A stretch of DNA of 13,116 bases from Hyphochytrium catenoides (Eukaryota; Sar; Hyphochytriomycetes; Hyphochytriales; Hyphochytriaceae), in assembly GCA_900088475.1 (NCBI GenBank), contig FLMG01001948.1, positions 1 through 13,116 on the forward strand, read 5' to 3'. Both the position numbers and the translations under genes were made by a program. The notes beneath the pieces were generated by a model, which did not search any database, was not told the origin of the DNA, and saw only the letters and a program-made list of their open reading frames with translations. Below are positions 9,201-13,116 of the stretch, one piece after another (positions within the stretch are counted from its first letter, which is position 1; every line of letters starts with the position of its first letter).

Positions 9201-10395
9201 TTCTCCTTGGAAGAGAGAGGAGAGAGACCCAGAAGAGGCCGAGTCTCTTCTTCTAGGTCCGTACAAGCACTTGTAGCGGCTCTGTCAATAAGAGAGAGAA
9301 CAGTCTCTTCACTTTTCTTCACGTCTCTTCTCCTCAGGAGACCGGCAAGCCTCACTCTTCCAAAAACAACGACGTCGGAAGAGGAGAGAGAGGAGGGGAA
9401 TAGCTCTGGAGAAGAGAAAATAACCTCTCTTCTCTCTCTTCCGCTCTTGTCTTGCTTCTCTTCTCTCTCTCTCTTCTCTTCTTCTCCTCCTGCCATAAAC
9501 CTATTCACTGCGGCAACAGCGGACTTGCGGCAGGAAATATCAGAGTGAAGATCATAACGAAAGCAGACGCTACCTTGGACGAAGAATATCAACTCGGAAG
9601 CTTTTCTCTCTCTCTTTTTTTCTTCTTCTATGACACTTAGCGGCGATGTAGGTTTGTTGTTGCTCATAAGGCGAGAGGGAGGAAGAGAGATAGGCAAGAG
9701 AAGAAGCTTCTCCTCTTTCTTCTTCTCGTCCTTTGTCTCCGCAGCTCCTACTATTGATGATGGCGGACGGTAGGAGGTGGGATAGGCCTTAAAGGTGAGA
9801 AAGGAAGAGGAAGAAAGAGAGAGAAACTCCTTTGAGAAAGGGTCAACCACAACCGCGAGATCCGCCAAGTATTTCCTTGTCTTTTGCAGGCAATCTCTCT
9901 CATAAACGCGCTCGAACGGCCTCTCTCTGTCTCCTCCGTTCGGAGGAGCAGTGAAGACAATCGTGAACGGACAGAGACGACGAGCCATGTTTACTATAGT
10001 GACAGGAGCAGGAGAGTGAGGCTTCTCTAGCAGCTGCGCAGCAGGGTCCATTGCTAGCCAGTCGAGAAGAGAGAGAGAGAGAGAAAGAGCCTTTTCTGGA
10101 TCCTCGACCTCTTTCTTCAGCTGTTTGACGGTAGAAGAGAGAGTCTCTAGGTCCAAAAGAGAGAGAAGCGTCTTTACAGAGGAAGGTTGTGGCTCTGAAG
10201 TGGCGACATGGCGTTCCAGTGAGCCATCTCTCAAGATGAGAGATGGGAAGGTTCAGGATGAGAGGAGAAGAAATATTGTCTTCGCACACTCTCTCTCCTC
10301 TTCTCGTCCCTACCTAGGCGGCTACCCTTGTAGAGGCCCAGAAAGAGACAGAACATGGAGAAAAGGATCAGGACCGTGGCCTTTCCCCGGTCCAT
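6227..10395 (-). CDS. Giant repeat-rich protein with hydrophobic centre (unknown function)
   Basis: The body is one open frame from 10252 down to TAG at 6229-6227. Its first true ATG is at 10051, in a strong context, giving 1,274 residues. A preferred but unproven model adds exon 1 at 10395-10314 (ATG with A at -3 and G at +4; signal-anchor-like TVLILFSMFCLFLGLY), an 86-base intron, and exon 2 from 10227, giving 1,360 residues. In that numbering, about 28-480 is the least repetitive part: mixed helical sequence such as VNMARRLCPFTIVFTAPPNG and SELIFFVQGSVCFRYDLHSD. About 480-645 is Glu/Lys/Arg-rich and probably coiled or disordered. About 645-756 is hydrophobic (LYIGLLLLFVYIV, then Phe/Leu/Ser helices). 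The remainder is again acidic/basic low complexity. I recognise no catalytic domain. It may be an integral membrane protein with large charged arms (inference). A CAG-GTACCT donor-like site at 6244-6239 could extend the C-terminus. The long non-repeat stretches argue that it is real. Confidence 0.68.
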
Positions 10396-10397
10396 AG

Positions 10398-11090
10398 TTA
10401 GCGAACATCAAAGGCCCGGGCCAACGCGAAACTTACTCTTATCGGACTCTCAAGTGCTGCCAGGCACGTAGAAAGTTTGGCTCTGCAGCTATTTCTCTCG
10501 CAGATCAAGGCGGACATCGTTGGAAACCTAAGCACTTCCGTGGAGGAAAGGTGGTAGAGAGAAGAGGGAGAAGGGATGGGACAGAGAAGTGAATCGACGG
10601 AGAAAGTAGAAGAGCGATTTGCAGGGAGAAAGTTAGGAAGAGAAAGAGAGCGAAGACGGGAGGGAAAGTTAAACGGTGAGGAGAGAAAGAGGAGGCAGAG
10701 AGAGAGAGTGAGAGAGGGGACAAGAGAGAGAGAGAGAGAGAGGAGGCAGACAGACAGAGAAGAGACATACTGAGAGAGAGAGAGGAGGCAGAGAGAGGAG
10801 GCAGAGAGAGAGGAGACATACATAGAGAGAGAGAGGAGCCAGAGAGAGGAGGCAGAGAGAGGAGGCAGAGAGAGGAGGCAGAGAGAGGAGGCAGAGAGGC
10901 GAGGCAGAGAGAGACTGTGTGTAAGAGAGAGCAAGAGAGAGAGAGAGAGAAAGCGAAAGAGTATACGAGTTCTAACGGAACCAGGAAAGCAAGAGTAACA
11001 CCTTTGCATAAGTGCGATCTGGACTACTAGGACTCCCCAACCTCCTCCTCCCTTTCCCGAGTCATCTGATTCTTTCACCTCGCTACCCAT
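10398..11090 (-). CDS. Two-exon small protein, or 5' exons of the giant gene
   Basis: Exon 1 runs 11090-11002 from an ATG with A at -3 and G at +4, beginning MGSEVKESDDSGKGGGGWGV, and ends two bases into a codon at GTGTTA. Exon 2 starts at 10527 after a long CU tract with a CTAAC branch-like site and a GTGCTTAG acceptor, completing an Arg codon and reading FPTMSALICERNSCRAKLST and onward. If translation reads through, it ends at TAA 10400-10398, giving 72 residues. However, there is a perfect GTAAGT at 10436-10431 after ALESPIR, at a codon boundary. The stop lies two bases from the giant gene's proposed ATG at 10395. So these exons are either a separate small gene or the spliced 5' end of the giant gene, joined for example at the AG before 10170 or so. 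I see no known domain. The intervening intron holds a minisatellite. Confidence 0.42.
   Translation of the reverse strand: MGSEVKESDDSGKGGGGWGVLVVQIALMQRCYSCFPGSVRTRILFRFLSLSLLLSLTHSLSLPRLSASSLCLLSLPPLSASSLWLLSLSMYVSSLSASSLCLLSLSQYVSSLSVCLLSLSLSLVPSLTLSLCLLFLSSPFNFPSRLRSLSLPNFLPANRSSTFSVDSLLCPIPSPSSLYHLSSTEVLRFPTMSALICERNSCRAKLSTCLAALESPIRVSFALARAFDVR
10689..10912. repeat. Minisatellite, 13-bp GGAGGCAGAGAGA units
   Basis: At least five 13-bp units are contiguous from 10835 to about 10899, with variants (GGAGCC at the first unit) and degenerate units from 10689. A GAGACATAC block recurs near 10762 and 10813, giving a higher-order period. It lies in the proposed intron 11001-10528. Confidence 0.65.
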
Positions 11091-11194
11091 AGTCTGCTCT
11101 TTCTTTCTGCTGTGGTCGACGGTCAAACCTACTGCTTGCTCTCTCGCTCTGTCTTCCTATCTTGCTCTGTCTTCCTCTCACTTTCTCTCTCTTC

Positions 11195-11197
11195 TCT

Positions 11198-11239
<42 letters not shown>

Positions 11240-11252
11240 TCTCTCTCTCTCT
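11195..11252. repeat. TC dinucleotide microsatellite
   Basis: (TC)n run of polarity opposite to the neighbouring 10689-10950 AG block. It lies upstream of the two-exon gene start at 11090, between that start and the unique island at 11261. Confidence 0.8.
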
Positions 11253-11260
11253 TCCCTAGT

Positions 11261-11860
11261 GATGCCTTAGGTCTCCTCGATCCGAGCGTTCGAATGTAAC
11301 CGCAACTCCGTGTTCTCCGGGCAAAATTTATGCTTCCGCTTGCGTCTTTCCTCGATAGTACTGGCTCTGACGGGAAACACGATGGCCGGGCCCATGACTG
11401 TTATCACCGCGGCCCGACCAGGAAGCAGACGAGACTTTCTCGCGATGGAAAGGTCGGAAGAGTTCCGGAATCTTCATGCTGTCGAGGCGTCGGCCTGAAT
11501 GAAAGCAAAGAGAGATCTGGAATCCTCATGGCTCCCTCTCGGTTGATTATGCGCCTTCTTTGCCTGTTGGCGGTTTCTTTTCCCTTATCTCCGCTCTGGT
11601 CTTCTCTTTCTCTCCTCTCTCTCTCTCTTCTCTCACTCTCTCTCTCTTCTCTCTCACTCTCTCGCTCTCTTTCTCTTCCTTCGTTTTTTCTTTTCTCCCC
11701 ACTTTCTCTCCCCCTCTTCTTTCTCTCTTTCGCTCGAACCTTCTCCCTCAGCGGTATTCTAACGGCTTCTGATGACGCCTTGGGCTCGCTTGTTCTCTCC
11801 ATTCCTTTATACAAATCCATCTACAACCTGCCTGGGGGATGAATCAGGTGAGAGCGTCCT
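11261..11860. other. Unique-sequence island, coding status undecided
   Basis: Two unique stretches (11261-11580 and 11745-11860) flank TC repeats. Plus-strand hints: an ATG in strong context at 11382 (MAGPMTVITAARPGSRRDFL, 38 codons to TGA 11498), an ATG at 11529 opening onto a signal-peptide-like MAPSRLIMRLLCLLAVSFPL, and a strong acceptor CTCCCTCAG at 11750 followed by a frame to TGA 11842. Minus-strand frames in the same DNA are equally open, so I do not assign a gene. Confidence 0.3.
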
Positions 11861-12290
11861 CTCTGTACAAAGGAGCCATGCACTAGAAGAGAAAGAGTCA
11901 CGAAGACGATGAGGGAGAAACATCTGCATAGAGAAACGGAGACAGGGTGAGGATGTGAGAGAGATGAGGAGACACGAAGAGAAAGATAGCAACAGACGAT
12001 CTAAAAAGAAGGGCGAAAGAAAGATGAAGACAGAGACAGGCTAGAGAAGGAAGAACGAAAGAAAGAGAAGAGAGAGGGGAGAGAGATAGGAGGAGAGAGA
12101 GAGAGAGCGAGAGAGAGAAAGAGAGAGAAAGACAGACAGACACGGCACGGGAAAAAGGGCCAAGGCTCTCACTGTCATCTAACGGCTCTGTGACCCCTTA
12201 GTCCAGTTCAGGATAACAAGAGGCACCAGATGTCCATCCTAGTGGCCCCTTGAGACAGTGCTGACAACCAAAGGACACTTTCTACGCTAA
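11861..12290. other. AG-rich spacer, no gene seen
   Basis: AG-rich low complexity to about 12150, then unique sequence below the AATAAA signal. Nothing here is supported as coding. Confidence 0.4.
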
Positions 12291-12303
12291 AGACCTGTAC
12301 CGT

Positions 12304-12309
12304 TTTATT
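12304..12309 (-). terminator. AATAAA polyadenylation signal
   Basis: Canonical hexamer on the minus strand (TTTGCAATAAAACGG context), about 200 bases after the TAG at 12508. It supports a minus-strand transcript ending near 12280. Confidence 0.5.
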
Positions 12310-12341
12310 GCAAATATCGCCTGTCTCGATACATTATGTGC

Positions 12342-12357
12342 ACAGCAGGTCTGCTGT
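12342..12357. other. Hairpin, 7-bp stem with 2-base loop
   Basis: ACAGCAG-GT-CTGCTGT, a perfect inverted repeat in the predicted 3' UTR of the 12508 gene. A 2-base loop is tight in RNA, so the outermost pairs or a 4-base loop may form instead. Confidence 0.45.
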
Positions 12358-12386
12358 CAGAACCCCATACATTCTTTTAGCTTATT

Positions 12387-12404
12387 ACAGTACTGTAGTA
12401 CTGT
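12387..12404. other. Hairpin, 7-bp stem with 4-base loop
   Basis: ACAGTAC-TGTA-GTACTGT, a perfect inverted repeat 29 bases from the first hairpin and in the same 3' UTR. It is probably an RNA structure affecting stability or 3' processing (inference). Confidence 0.5.
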
Positions 12405-12507
12405 TTTGAGGTGGGTGGGAGAGGTAAGGAATTTGGACGGGTGGGAGAGGCAGGAGAGGTCGGAAGGTAATATCTATAGCGCCGTACAGCTTGGTCTCTT
12501 CTCCTCT

Positions 12508-12688
12508 CTATCTCCGTATTGCGGCCGCGGCTATAGCAGGACCTAGAGCTTTCTTCCTGATGAGGTGACGTGCGCTGGGCTCTTTGTCTCCTTCTTCTTC
12601 CACTCTTTCTTGTTCGTTCATTCGTTGGGCCTCCCTCGTTAGACCTTCTTCTTCTTCTTCTTGGAAGTGATCATCAAGCATCATTTGA
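12508..12688 (-). CDS. Terminal exon of a charged protein (partial gene)
   Basis: The frame from 12688 to TAG at 12510-12508 reads (Q)MMLDDHFQEEEEEGLTREA, continues through a Glu/Gln/Arg helix, and ends ARHLIRKKALGPAIAAAAIR plus R. It begins after a CTTCAAACACTAG acceptor (12690-12689). It could instead start at the ATG at 12684, giving 58 residues. The sequence is highly charged, probably helical, and not built from AG dinucleotide repeat. Downstream lies a 3' UTR of about 200 bases with two perfect hairpins and AATAAA at 12309-12304, which fits a true gene end. A candidate upstream exon touches the right edge of the window, with donor GTAAGC at 13100-13095. I do not recognise the family. 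Confidence 0.5.
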
Positions 12689-12690
12689 CT

Positions 12691-13100
12691 AGTGTTTGAA
12701 GAGGGATAATGCCACCATGATCATGCCCAGCAGACAGCGTGACAGACAGTAGGTAGGAGTCATCCAATGGCGGGCTCCCAACAGACGGACAGACATCTCG
12801 TTAGGACAAGGAGAGGTGTTCTGCTGATAATAAGTTGTCCGTTTGTTGTTGGGGCCTTTTATGTTATAGGAAGTCCCTCTGTCCCGCCATGCAAGTCCTA
12901 CATATTCTATTCCCCCGCTGCTGTTGGACAAGATGCTATTTCTCTGAGGGTTAGCTGATGGAAGGAAACAGCCTGCTATTGAAGGATAGCGCCCCAAAAG
13001 TTTCTGGCTGGCAGATGATTCTCATGCTATCGCTTGTTTATGCGAACATGCCGAGGTTGAAGTCGGCCCCTTGTAAAGAGTACTGGAAGTTACTGCTTAC
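12691..13100 (-). other. Probable intron of the rightmost gene
   Basis: Unique sequence between the GTAAGC donor at 13100 and the ACTAG acceptor at 12689. A minus-strand frame spans it, but its only start is a TTG and it has no other support, so I read it as intron. Confidence 0.3.
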
Positions 13101-13116
13101 GTTCGGACTCTGCACT
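13101..13116 (-). CDS. Possible upstream exon fragment at window edge
   Basis: Only 16 bases are visible, ending in an AAC-GTAAGC donor. Joined in the right phase to the exon starting at 12688 it would give an intron of 412 bases. The evidence is the donor motif alone. Confidence 0.22.

Noticed and set aside
11382-11498. Three overlapping plausible short peptides (plus MAGPMTVITA, minus MKIPELFRPF, minus MGPAIVFPVR)
   Set aside because: All three frames look protein-like in the same GC-balanced DNA, which shows that appearance alone is not evidence here. None was called as a gene.
12689-12997. Minus-strand 102-codon frame at the right end
   Set aside because: Its only start is a TTG, it contains no recognisable motif, and it ends where a splice acceptor for the next exon lies. 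It is probably intron.
1-13116. Search for tRNA, rRNA, transposon ends, CRISPR arrays and viral or organellar insertions
   Set aside because: No cloverleaf, terminal inverted repeat with target duplication, regular spacer array or recognisable transposase or polymerase motif was seen by eye.

Overview
The window is eukaryotic nuclear DNA and looks like a coccidian apicomplexan, most like Cystoisospora. This is an inference from composition and gene style. AG/TC dinucleotide runs pervade everything, including coding sequence, where they give Leu-Ser and Glu-Arg runs. Introns are short GT-AG types with pyrimidine tracts, translation starts have A/G at -3 and G at +4, and two AATAAA signals are present. 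No bacterial operons, tRNAs, rRNAs, mobile elements or CRISPR arrays were seen.

Every gene I can support is on the minus strand. From right to left: (1) 12508-12688, the terminal exon of an unknown charged protein, with a hairpin-bearing 3' UTR and AATAAA at 12304-12309. (2) 10398-11090, two phase-matched exons that are either a 72-residue protein or the 5' end of the next gene. (3) 6227-10395, a giant E/K/R-rich protein of about 1,360 residues with a hydrophobic middle and a possible signal-anchor first exon. (4) 5055-5775, a diverged tandem duplication of about 360 bp. (5) 3673-4730, a hidden four-exon gene of about 216 residues with AATAAA at 3605-3610. (6) 2389-3123, an intact one-exon type I membrane protein with a signal peptide and a Tyr-rich ectodomain, the clearest gene here. 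(7) 67-900, a hidden three-exon gene for a small charged protein starting MGKSAS.

The genes share no recognisable pathway. What links them is architecture. Introns and UTRs are CU-rich in the sense direction, whereas the giant exon is GA-rich in sense except where its polarity flips and produces a membrane-like domain. Many long open frames are simply stop-free readings of AG/TC repeats and were not called. Splice models were made by eye from splice sites and phase continuity and have no transcript support. Several alternatives are given with each.
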